A DNA stretch of 64,000 nucleotides from Desulfobacterales bacterium. GTDB lineage: Bacteria; Desulfobacterota; Desulfobacteria; Desulfobacterales; Desulfosalsimonadaceae. A program made the position numbers and the translations under genes. Of this stretch, positions 46,094 to 53,263 are shown piece after piece. The notes below the pieces were generated by a model. The model saw nothing but the letters and a program-made list of their open reading frames with translations, ran no database searches and was not told where the DNA came from. Every line of letters begins with the position of its first letter. The stretch's first letter is position 1. The stretch lies in the NCBI GenBank assembly GCA_034520365.1, contig JAXHNP010000007.1, forward strand, positions 558,001 through 622,000, in the 5' to 3' direction.

Positions 46094-47815
46094 TTAGTTT
46101 ATGCTTGAGACTTTTCTCCGCTTGTCCAGCATCTCCCGGGCATGCTGGCGCGTGGTTTGGGTGATTTCCGCGCCGCTGATCATACGGGCAGTCTCCTCCA
46201 CCCGCTCCTCGTGGGAAAGCTCCTGGATAAGGGTCCGGGTTCGGCGGGCACGGATTTCCTTGGATATTTTGTGGTGATGGTCACCGAACTTGGCGATCTG
46301 GGCCAGGTGGGTGATGCAGACCACCTGATGGAGCCGGGCGAGCTCGGCCAGTTTTTTGCCCACCATTTCCGCTACTTCGCCGCCGATGCCGGCGTCCACT
46401 TCGTCAAAGATAAGCGTCGATGGCGTGTCCGTATCCGCCATGATGGCCTTAAGCCCCAGGATGACGCGGGAGAGCTCACCGCCCGAGGCAATGGCGGAAA
46501 GCGGCCGCAGGTCCTCCCCCGGATTGGGGGCGATCATGAATTTGGCCCGTTCCATCCCCGTCTCGGAGATGCCGGTCTGGTCCACGCGCAAATACGGGGA
46601 TTGGGCCTGGCTGGCTGGGATTTCTTCAAACACAACGGAAAATTGGGTGTTTTTCATTTTAAGGGAGTGGAGTTCGGCCTCGATTTTTCTGGAAAGCCCA
46701 TCGGCTGCCTGCCGGCGATGTTCGGAGAGGGTTTGGCAGAGCTGTGCCAGATGCGTTTTCTTTGTTTCTATTGCCTTTTCCGTTTCGGAAATCTCGCCCG
46801 ATAGGTTTTCCAGGTCGGAGAGCTCATGTTCAATTTTTTCCCGGTAATCGAATATCGCCTCAAGGCTCCCCCCGTATTTTCGCTTAAGCCGGGTCAAATA
46901 ATCCAGCCGGGACTCGATTTCCTCCAGCCGCCGGTTGTCAAAACTGATGCGGTCGGCATAGCCCCGCAGCTGATCGGCCACATCCTCCACCCGAAAGGCA
47001 ATATCCGCCAGGGCCTCCGATGATGGGGAGAGTCCGGAATCAATGTCTGCAGCCTTTTCAAGGGATTTACAGATTTCAGACAGCCGCTCATACACCGCGC
47101 CCTCCGCGCTGTATAGGGTCTCCGTCCCCTGGCAGACTGTTTGATAAAGCATCTCCGCATGTTTTAGCCGGGAAAGCTCGTCTTTTAGCTGTGCATCCTC
47201 ATCCGCGGCAATGGCGGCATCATCGATCTCCTGCTTCTGATAGCTGAGCAGTTCAATGCGTTCATCCTGCTGCTGCCGGGAATTTTTGAGATCGTTTAGT
47301 TTTTCAATCCGGGGAACGATGTCGTGATAGCTATCATAAATTTTTTTGCGAAGCGGCATCAGCCCCGCAAACTGATCCAGAATCAACAAATGCTGGGATT
47401 CTTTGAGCAGCCGCTGGTGCTCGTGCTGCCCGGAGATGGCGGCCAGGTTGTCCGTAACCGCGGAGAGCAGCTGCATGGTGGCAAGCCGGTCATTGATATA
47501 AATTTTATGCCGGTCCCGGCTGGAGATAATCCGCCGGATCAGGAGTTCCTCCGGTTCCTCATAGCCGTTTTCCGAAAGCACCTGCCGGGCCGGGCTGTTT
47601 TCCGGAAGATGAAACAGCGCCGAAAGTTCCGCAGTTTCCGCCCCGGTCCGGATCATCCTGGCCGACGCCCGGCTGCCCAAAAGCAGATTTACCGCATTGA
47701 TAATAATCGATTTGCCCGCCCCGGTCTCGCCGCTTAGGATGGTGAGTCCATCCGAGAACCGGATGGTCAAATCATCAATGATGGCGAAATTTTTGATGGT
47801 CAGCTCACTGAGCAT
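46094..47815 (-). CDS. recN: DNA repair ATPase RecN
   Basis: 573 aa from ATG at 47815 (the frame extends to a GTG at 47848, which would overlap the upstream gene by more). SMC-like: Walker A GETGAGKSIIINAVNLLLG, a long coiled-coil centre (for example LKNSRQQQDERIELLSYQK), then signature LSAIASGGELSRVILGLK and Walker B TLIFDEVDAGIGG. RecN binds broken DNA ends and works with RecA in double-strand break repair; often SOS-induced in other bacteria, but no TTTACATT repeat was found upstream here. The start overlaps the degenerate glycosyltransferase frame by 11 bp. Confidence 0.94.
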   Translation of the reverse strand: MLSELTIKNFAIIDDLTIRFSDGLTILSGETGAGKSIIINAVNLLLGSRASARMIRTGAETAELSALFHLPENSPARQVLSENGYEEPEELLIRRIISSRDRHKIYINDRLATMQLLSAVTDNLAAISGQHEHQRLLKESQHLLILDQFAGLMPLRKKIYDSYHDIVPRIEKLNDLKNSRQQQDERIELLSYQKQEIDDAAIAADEDAQLKDELSRLKHAEMLYQTVCQGTETLYSAEGAVYERLSEICKSLEKAADIDSGLSPSSEALADIAFRVEDVADQLRGYADRISFDNRRLEEIESRLDYLTRLKRKYGGSLEAIFDYREKIEHELSDLENLSGEISETEKAIETKKTHLAQLCQTLSEHRRQAADGLSRKIEAELHSLKMKNTQFSVVFEEIPASQAQSPYLRVDQTGISETGMERAKFMIAPNPGEDLRPLSAIASGGELSRVILGLKAIMADTDTPSTLIFDEVDAGIGGEVAEMVGKKLAELARLHQVVCITHLAQIAKFGDHHHKISKEIRARRTRTLIQELSHEERVEETARMISGAEITQTTRQHAREMLDKRRKVSSIN

Positions 47816-48380
47816 TTTGCTTCGGGTTTTTGGCCGGTTGGTTATCACATGTTAACTGCGGCAGGGGTGCCACTGACTGGATGACGCCTGAGAGCTTCTG
47901 CTCCAGCACGGCATAGGAGTAAAAGCGGCTGGCCACATTATAGTTATGCTCGACCATGTGCTTGCCATACATTTCATCCTTCAGCACCCTTTTGGCCTGC
48001 TCAATGGCCTTGGTATTGACATAGCCGTCCAGTTCAATGGCAAGCTCGATGCCCTTTCGCTTGATCACCCGGGTGGGCTGCAGAATAAAGTATTCATCGT
48101 CTTTGATGCCAAAGGACTTCCGGACATCCGAGGCGAATTCATCCGGCTGGGGCGGGGGATTTTTAAAATGCGCCTTTTCGCACAGGTAGGAGCGTTGGGA
48201 CGGGGTCTCGAGTTCCCCGGCAAAATAGAAGGATTTTATCCCCTGTTTTTCAAGGACGTTAGCCAATTTTAGGGTTTCCAGGGACACGCCGTCGGTCCCC
48301 GCGATCCGGGTGGAAATAAATCCGGCGTGCACGGTGGTGGTGCAGAAGAAGCATTCACAGTTGTCCGGGTGAAAATTCAA
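47805..48380 (-). pseudogene. Glycosyltransferase remnant with in-frame internal deletions
   Basis: 191 codons without a stop, starting TTG at 48380. Three blocks match different parts of a group-1 glycosyltransferase of about 430 aa: VHAGFISTRIAGTDGVSLET (N-terminus), PPPQPDEFASDVRKSFGI plus DEYFILQPTRVIKRKGIEL (sugar-nucleotide domain start) and MVEHNYNVASRFYSYAVLEQ (C-terminal helix). The region between block 1 and 2 and the donor-site region between 2 and 3 are missing, so it cannot be a normal enzyme. That the frame stays open across both deletions is odd. It ends inside the start of recN. Confidence 0.7.
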
Positions 48381-48564
48381 TAGGGGGTATTCTTTAAATA
48401 TTTGTCGTTATTGGGCAAAGAATTGAATTTGGCCGGCGAACCGGCCGGTGGCCTCCCGATAAAATTATTTTACCAGGATTTCAATTAACTTTATTATTAT
48501 ATGGAATATAATGAGATTGTCAAGCAAAGCGAAACCGCCGGATTTTTTGAAAAAGCCCGTTATG

Positions 48565-48596
48565 CGGCCGCCCTGCCTGCCTGAAAAATTTACCGT
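48565..48596. repeat. Partial end of the MITE-like family next to S23 element 1
   Basis: CCTGCCTGAAAAATTTACCG resembles the right side of copy B with the AGAACA part deleted. It ends where the target duplication of the S23-carrying element begins. Confidence 0.45.
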
Positions 48597-48606
48597 CCGA
48601 TTTGCC

Positions 48607-49153
48607 CAGGGCTAATTTGTTCTGTATCCAAATCGAAATCGCTATCGGGATCGGGATCGAAAAAAATATGACCCTTGGACACGAAAAACTGGACGTCTAT
48701 CGCCTTTCAATAGGCTACGTTGCATGGGTTTACGAGAAGGCCGACAGCCTGAACGGAGTCCATCGGCCCGCCCGGGATCAATGGCTTCGGGCCAGCCAGT
48801 CGATACCGCTCAATATCGCCGAAGGTAATGGCAAGACCGCGGAAGCCGACCGAAGGCGTTATTTCGAAATCGCTCGTGGCTCCGCGCTTGAGTGCGCGGC
48901 GATTCAAGATGTGCTGGTTGTCGGCAAGGCGCTGGACAAGATGGAAAGCCGGAACCGCAAGGATGAACTCGACCGTATGGCCGCGATGCTCAGCCGTCTC
49001 GGCGGAAGAGGATACCAAGTTCGAAAGGATCAGGAAGTCTACAGCATCGATTTCGATCCCGATAGCGATTTCGATCCCGAGGAAAACGAATCCCAACCTT
49101 AGCGTTAACAGGACCGGGGGTATGGATTTTGCGGTTAGAACAAATTAGCCGTG
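48607..49153. mobile_element. Mobile element carrying an S23-type gene, copy 1
   Basis: 547 bp bounded by CAGGGCTAATTTGTTCT and the inverted CACGGCTAATTTGTTCT. It is flanked by perfect 10-bp repeats CCGATTTGCC (48597-48606 and 49154-49163). Inside, complementary hexamer arms (48631-48659 and 49048-49080, 22 bp perfect) enclose the four-helix-bundle gene. No transposase. Confidence 0.88.
48668..49102 (+). CDS. Four-helix-bundle protein (S23 / 23S rRNA intervening-sequence protein family), copy 1
   Basis: 144 aa from ATG at 48668. Family pattern: EKLDVYRLSIGYVAWVYEKA, then ASQSIPLNIAEGNGKTAEAD, and the conserved RRRYFEIARGSALECAAIQD. Related proteins are encoded by intervening sequences in 23S rRNA and by diversity-generating systems (Avd), all small helical bundles of unknown or RNA/DNA-binding role. 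The C-terminus, SIDFDPDSDFDPEENESQP, is read from the right hexamer arm. The 97% or more similar second copy is 4 kb downstream. The flanking hexamer arms would pair and enclose the whole frame in RNA or single-strand DNA. No ribosome site stronger than GATCGAAAAAAAT is seen, so expression level is uncertain. Confidence 0.88.
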   Translation: MTLGHEKLDVYRLSIGYVAWVYEKADSLNGVHRPARDQWLRASQSIPLNIAEGNGKTAEADRRRYFEIARGSALECAAIQDVLVVGKALDKMESRNRKDELDRMAAMLSRLGGRGYQVRKDQEVYSIDFDPDSDFDPEENESQP

Positions 49154-49283
49154 CCGATTTGCCGCCTTGTGCTTTACAATAGCCTGGTAATGGCGGTAAA
49201 ATATACGTCTCTAAATTTTAGGGCGTCGTATCTGTATCAGCGACCCCGTATGAAGGCCAGTTTCAAGAAAGTGGGGATGTCGG

Positions 49284-49964
49284 ATGCAAATGAGCAGCAA
49301 TAGGGGGGCCGTGTTTATGCGGGTGGTGATCCTGCTTCTTCTGGTACTGGCCGGAATTTTCGGGGGCGCCCTGTTTTACGGCACCAAAACGGTCCATGAC
49401 CTGTTTGAAAACAACCGGAAACTCAAGCAGGCCATTGCCAACCTGACCCATACGGATCAGATCGGCTATGCCAAGGTGATTGGTCAGGAAACGAAAAACG
49501 GCACCCTTTATACCACGCTCCGGTTTGTGGAAACCGCCCGGGACAACAAGCAGGAGCAGGTGCTTACGCGGCAGTATACCATTGAAGGCGATGTGGTGCA
49601 CTTTGATGCGCTCATCGTGACATTTGATGACCAGATGGTGATGGGCGGCGGCAAGCGGGCCCTGTACTTATGGCGAAGGGTTTACGGCGAGTACATGGCG
49701 CCTTCCGAGGGATATCCCATAGAGACGGCCGCCCGGGCGCCGGCCCGGTATGCGGATTTTTTGGATCAGCTGCCGGTGGATGCGCAGGAGATGTTCTGGG
49801 ATGCGATCTGGAATCTGGCCAATGATCCGGAAGCCCTGGAAAAACATGGGATCAAGGCGGTTTACGGCAATGCGGTTTATAAAAAACTTCGGCCCGGTCT
49901 GATTTATGTCTTTAAAATCAGCGCCGGCGGGCAGGTGTATCCTGAATCGGTGCCGGATTTGTAA
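49284..49964 (+). CDS. Membrane-anchored protein of unknown function
   Basis: 226 aa. A single N-terminal membrane segment (VVILLLLVLAGIFGGALFYG, about 14-33) with a following soluble domain that ends TAARAPARYADFLDQLPVD and later GLIYVFKISAGGQVYPES. No lipobox, no Cys. GGGGATGTCGG lies before the ATG. The soluble part would face the periplasm. No family recognised; it seems unrelated to the nearby mobile elements. Located between S23 element 1 and the histidine kinase. Confidence 0.7.
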   Translation: MQMSSNRGAVFMRVVILLLLVLAGIFGGALFYGTKTVHDLFENNRKLKQAIANLTHTDQIGYAKVIGQETKNGTLYTTLRFVETARDNKQEQVLTRQYTIEGDVVHFDALIVTFDDQMVMGGGKRALYLWRRVYGEYMAPSEGYPIETAARAPARYADFLDQLPVDAQEMFWDAIWNLANDPEALEKHGIKAVYGNAVYKKLRPGLIYVFKISAGGQVYPESVPDL

Positions 49965-49971
49965 CTGATTG

Positions 49972-50121
49972 ACGGCTTCGCAAAAAGTCCAATATCTTTG
50001 TTGCGCTGCATCCCTCGGAATTTTACGTACGAGTAAGTACTCTGCATTCCTCGGGATTTGCGCGCCGCGATCTTGAACTTTTTTCTTTGCCGTCCCAGAA
50101 TCGACTTTTCACGAGTCCATC
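49972..50121. mobile_element. 150-bp inverted-repeat element, intact copy
   Basis: Ends ACGGCTTCGCAAAAAGTC and (reverse complement) GATGGACTCGTGAAAAGTC form imperfect inverted repeats. The 9-bp direct repeat AACTGATTG at 49963-49971 and 50122-50130 looks like a target duplication. No coding capacity. A related, split copy is at 44138-44535. The rest of the 49965-50291 gap shows no gene. Confidence 0.7.
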
Positions 50122-50291
50122 AACTGATTGTTCGTACTCGGTCACGTGTAAATTGACTAATAGATTTTTACGCATATATTTTCTTTTTTTCCTTGAAAAA
50201 AGGGGCGAAATTTATTAATTACTGAGTTGGAATGTTAATAGAGCTGATTTACCGTACTATGCAGTTGCCTCATATTCAGCGGTGATTATTT

Positions 50292-51806
50292 ATGCACGCG
50301 CCCCGGGTCAAAACCCTGTTAGCCCATAAAGCCTCCCTTGAGAGCATTTTTGATGCGCTTCCCGCACTGATCTACTGCAAGGATACCCAGGGCCGCATTG
50401 TTTGCGTCAACGAAACATTTGTGGCGCAATTTAATATGAAAAAAGCCGATTTTGAGGGAAAACGGGTTAAAGACCTGTTTCCCCGGACAGCCGGTCATTT
50501 GATGCGTAATGATGCGGATATTATTGAGACCGGAACCCCCCAAAAACGGATGTTTCTCTCCTATGAAACCCCTGCCGGCGAGCGCTGGGCGCATACGTAT
50601 AAATTCCCCTTCCGTGATACGGACGGGACGATCATCGCCATTATCGGGTATGCCACCGATATTACCGAGATCAAGCAGATGCAGGATGAGCTGAGGCAAA
50701 GTGAGCAAAAGTACCGCAATTTTTTTGAAACCGCCCTGGACTGTATCTATATTACCGCGCTGGACGGCACCATTTTAGAGTCCAATGATGCGGCCCTGGA
50801 CATGTTTGGCTATGCCTCCAAAGAGGAATTCATGCAGGTGCCGGTCCAGAATCTGTATAAAAATCAGGAGGACCGGAAACGGCTTCAGGAAAAGGTTGCG
50901 CGGGAGGGGATGGCGGATCGCTTTCCGGTTGATCTGCTGCGAAAGGATGGCTCGGTGGTCCACGCGTTGATCACCGCCCTGCCGGTAAAGGATGCCGGCG
51001 GCCGCATTTGCGGATACCAGGGAACCATCCATGATGTGACCGAGCTTAAGGAGGCGGAGGAGCAGAAGAACCTATTGGAGGCCGAACTCCGGCAGGCCCA
51101 GAAGATGGAAGCGGTGGCCAAACTCTCCGGCGGCATTGCCCATGATTTTAACAACCTGCTCTTTACCATCATGGGAAGCATCGAGCTGGCCCAGAGTTTT
51201 ACGGATACAGGCCAGGCAAAACAGCTCGATCGGGCCTACCGGGCCTGCCTGGAAGCCAAGCAGCTGATCCGGCGGTTCCTTGAGCTCTCCGAAAGACCGC
51301 CTGCTGCAAAATCCAAGGGTTCCATTGCCGAGATGATACAGCACGCCCTGAGCAGCCGGATCGATACCTCGGACCGGATTCATTATAAACTCCAGATCGC
51401 CGGCGGCCTCTACCGGGCGGCCTTTGTCTATGATCAGATGCTGCAGGTGATGGAAAACCTCTTGTCCAATGCGGAAAACGCCCTGGTCGATGGCGGCACC
51501 ATCACGGTTACCGCCAAAAACATCGAACTGGAGCACGGTCTTCCGGATAAGGGCAAACCCCTGGCACCGGGCAAGTATGTAAAGATCAATGTGTCAGACA
51601 CCGGGGTGGGGATCCCGGCGGAGCAGATCGATAAAATCTTTGACCCCTATTTTTCCACTCAAAAAACCCCCGCCAACAAAGGCCAGGGTTTGGGCCTTAC
51701 CACCGTATACGCCACAATAAAGCGGCATAAAGGCGGCATTACAGTGGACTCCACACCCGGAGAAGGCACCACCGTGACCCTTTATCTGCCGGCAGCAGAG
51801 GTTTGA
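50292..51806 (+). CDS. PAS-domain sensor histidine kinase
   Basis: 504 aa. Two PAS domains, first about 15-125 (IFDALPALIYCKDTQGRI) and second about 138-250 (ALDCIYITALDGTILESND) with PAC-type GYQGTIHDVTELKEAEEQ, then the dimerisation box LSGGIAHDFNNLLFTIMG (His-phosphorylation) and the ATPase boxes MENLLSNAENAL, SDTGVGIPAEQIDKIFDPYF and GQGLGLTTVYATIKRHKGG. No membrane segment, so it senses a cytoplasmic signal. No receiver domain or adjacent response regulator, so the partner is elsewhere (orphan kinase). Monocistronic. Confidence 0.93.
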   Translation: MHAPRVKTLLAHKASLESIFDALPALIYCKDTQGRIVCVNETFVAQFNMKKADFEGKRVKDLFPRTAGHLMRNDADIIETGTPQKRMFLSYETPAGERWAHTYKFPFRDTDGTIIAIIGYATDITEIKQMQDELRQSEQKYRNFFETALDCIYITALDGTILESNDAALDMFGYASKEEFMQVPVQNLYKNQEDRKRLQEKVAREGMADRFPVDLLRKDGSVVHALITALPVKDAGGRICGYQGTIHDVTELKEAEEQKNLLEAELRQAQKMEAVAKLSGGIAHDFNNLLFTIMGSIELAQSFTDTGQAKQLDRAYRACLEAKQLIRRFLELSERPPAAKSKGSIAEMIQHALSSRIDTSDRIHYKLQIAGGLYRAAFVYDQMLQVMENLLSNAENALVDGGTITVTAKNIELEHGLPDKGKPLAPGKYVKINVSDTGVGIPAEQIDKIFDPYFSTQKTPANKGQGLGLTTVYATIKRHKGGITVDSTPGEGTTVTLYLPAAEV

Positions 51807-51839
51807 TCGACCCAGGGCCGCCTGGTCGGCCGGTGCAGC

Positions 51840-52598
51840 TTATGCCTGGCCGGCCATATCCCCGGACTCGATCAGCATGCCCATGTTAGTGGCGAGTTTT
51901 TTCACTTTTGCCGCATCCAGTGTTTGCAGCTGACTGCCGGATAAAAAGTCAAATGTGGTTTCCTCAAGAAAGAGCGAGGGGTTTTGCCGGCACAGGTAAT
52001 AGAGAAAGTTTCGAAACAAGGCGATGGGTTTTTCCAGCTGTTTAATGGGAAAATCATCGTACTTGATGTTTTCGATATGGCAGGCTACAGGCCGCGCCTG
52101 TTCGTCAATAAAGAGGAGCAGGGTGTTTTTATCATCCACCGTATAGGCGGTTAGGGCGGTGATCCGATCATAGGCCACATCCTCAAAATCCGGTATATTT
52201 AAATTCAGGCCGTTGGCTGAGGCGGATATCTTATCCAGCATTTGCGGGGAAAAGCGTTCTTCCTCTTTGTGTCTCAAGTGGATGGGCACCACGCGGGGTT
52301 CTGTCCTGGCCGCCGGTTCCTCAGGCGGGGCCGCCGCCTGCTGCCGGGGTGTCACGGCTTCCGGCGCCGGCGGATCCATGCGGCAGACAGCGCCCGCGGA
52401 TTCAATGGCCCGCACGTATTTCCGGGCGGTTTCAATGTCGGTATCCTTTTTGATAACGACATTATTGCGCTTTAAAAGCCCGTCGATTTTTTCAGGCGTG
52501 GTTTTAAAGAGTTTGGCCAGACGCGGTTTGACCTCTTCAATGGATTTGCCCTGGCTTAGTTCGCCTGTCATTAACACCCGGTAATTGGTATCAGCCAT
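51840..52598 (-). CDS. Conserved hypothetical protein, two-part
   Basis: 252 aa from ATG at 52598 (GGGATGAC upstream); the longer frame to 52652 is unlikely. The first 75 residues (YRVLMTGELSQGKSIEEVK, then LFKTTPEKIDGLLKRNNVV) look like a small helical motif seen at the start of other Desulfobacterota proteins. A Pro/Ala-rich linker (about 85-115) leads to a C-terminal domain with LFIDEQARPVACHIENIKY and LYYLCRQNPSLFLEET. No transmembrane segment or signal peptide. Convergent with the histidine kinase gene. Function not recognised. Confidence 0.75.
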   Translation of the reverse strand: MADTNYRVLMTGELSQGKSIEEVKPRLAKLFKTTPEKIDGLLKRNNVVIKKDTDIETARKYVRAIESAGAVCRMDPPAPEAVTPRQQAAAPPEEPAARTEPRVVPIHLRHKEEERFSPQMLDKISASANGLNLNIPDFEDVAYDRITALTAYTVDDKNTLLLFIDEQARPVACHIENIKYDDFPIKQLEKPIALFRNFLYYLCRQNPSLFLEETTFDFLSGSQLQTLDAAKVKKLATNMGMLIESGDMAGQA

Positions 52599-52689
52599 AA
52601 TGTCATCCCATGGTTGGCGGTTGGCATTGATTATTTTCGTTAGTTTATGCAATAACGGGCTTATTAGTCAAGCAGGATTATCTGAAGAT

Positions 52690-53254
52690 CAGGGCTAATT
52701 TGTTCTGTATCCAAATCGAAATCGCTATCGGGATCGGGATCGAAAAAAATATGACCCTTGGACGTGAAAAACTGGACGTCTATCGCCTTTCAATAGGCTA
52801 CGTTGCATGGGTTTACGAGAAGGCCGACAGCCTGAACGGAGTCCATCGGCCCGCCCGGGATCAATGGCTTCGGGCCAGCCAGTCGATACCGCTCAATATC
52901 GCCGAAGGTAATGGCAAGACCGCGGAAGCCGACCGAAGGCGTTATTTCGAAATCGCTCGTGGCTCCGCGCTTGAGTGCGCGGCGATTCAAGATGTGCTGG
53001 TTGTCGGCAAGGCGCTGGACAAGATGGAAAGCCGGAACCGCAAGGATGAACTCGACCGTATGGCCGCGATGCTCAGCCGTCTCGGCGGAAGAGGATACCA
53101 AGTTCGAGAGGATCAGGAAGTCTACAGCATCGATTTCGATCCCGATAGCGATTTTGATTCCGATTTCGATCCCGATAGCGAAGAAAACGAATCCCAACCT
53201 TAGCGTTAACAGCACCGGGGGTATGGATTTTGCAGTTAGAACAAATTAGCCGTG
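52690..53254. mobile_element. Mobile element carrying an S23-type gene, copy 2
   Basis: 565 bp, same ends as copy 1 (CAGGGCTAATTTGTTCT; right end inverted CACGGCTAATTTGTTCT). Perfect 10-bp repeat ATCTGAAGAT at 52680-52689 and 53255-53264. The right duplication reaches into the stop codon of tex. Longer than copy 1 by 18 bp, three hexamers in the right arm; otherwise only a handful of base changes are visible. Confidence 0.9.
52751..53203 (+). CDS. Four-helix-bundle protein (S23 family), copy 2
   Basis: 150 aa, as copy 1 apart from His to Arg at residue 5, Lys to Glu near residue 122 and six more residues in the acidic tail (DFDPDSDFDSDFDPDSEEN in place of DFDPDSDFDPEEN). The tail is encoded by the right hexamer arm. 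Both copies keep the frame open, which suggests recent spread and possibly selection on the protein. Same doubts about translation signals as copy 1. Confidence 0.88.
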   Translation: MTLGREKLDVYRLSIGYVAWVYEKADSLNGVHRPARDQWLRASQSIPLNIAEGNGKTAEADRRRYFEIARGSALECAAIQDVLVVGKALDKMESRNRKDELDRMAAMLSRLGGRGYQVREDQEVYSIDFDPDSDFDSDFDPDSEENESQP

Positions 53255-53263
53255 ATCTGAAGA

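Noticed and set aside
48630-49085. CRISPR array from the regular hexamers
   Set aside because: Units are six bases without spacers and form inverted arms; no cas genes are present.
48607-49153. Intervening sequence within a 23S rRNA gene
   Set aside because: No rRNA sequence flanks either copy; they lie between protein genes with target duplications.
48607-53254. Diversity-generating retroelement
   Set aside because: The S23 fold resembles Avd, but no reverse transcriptase and no template/variable repeat pair were found in the window.
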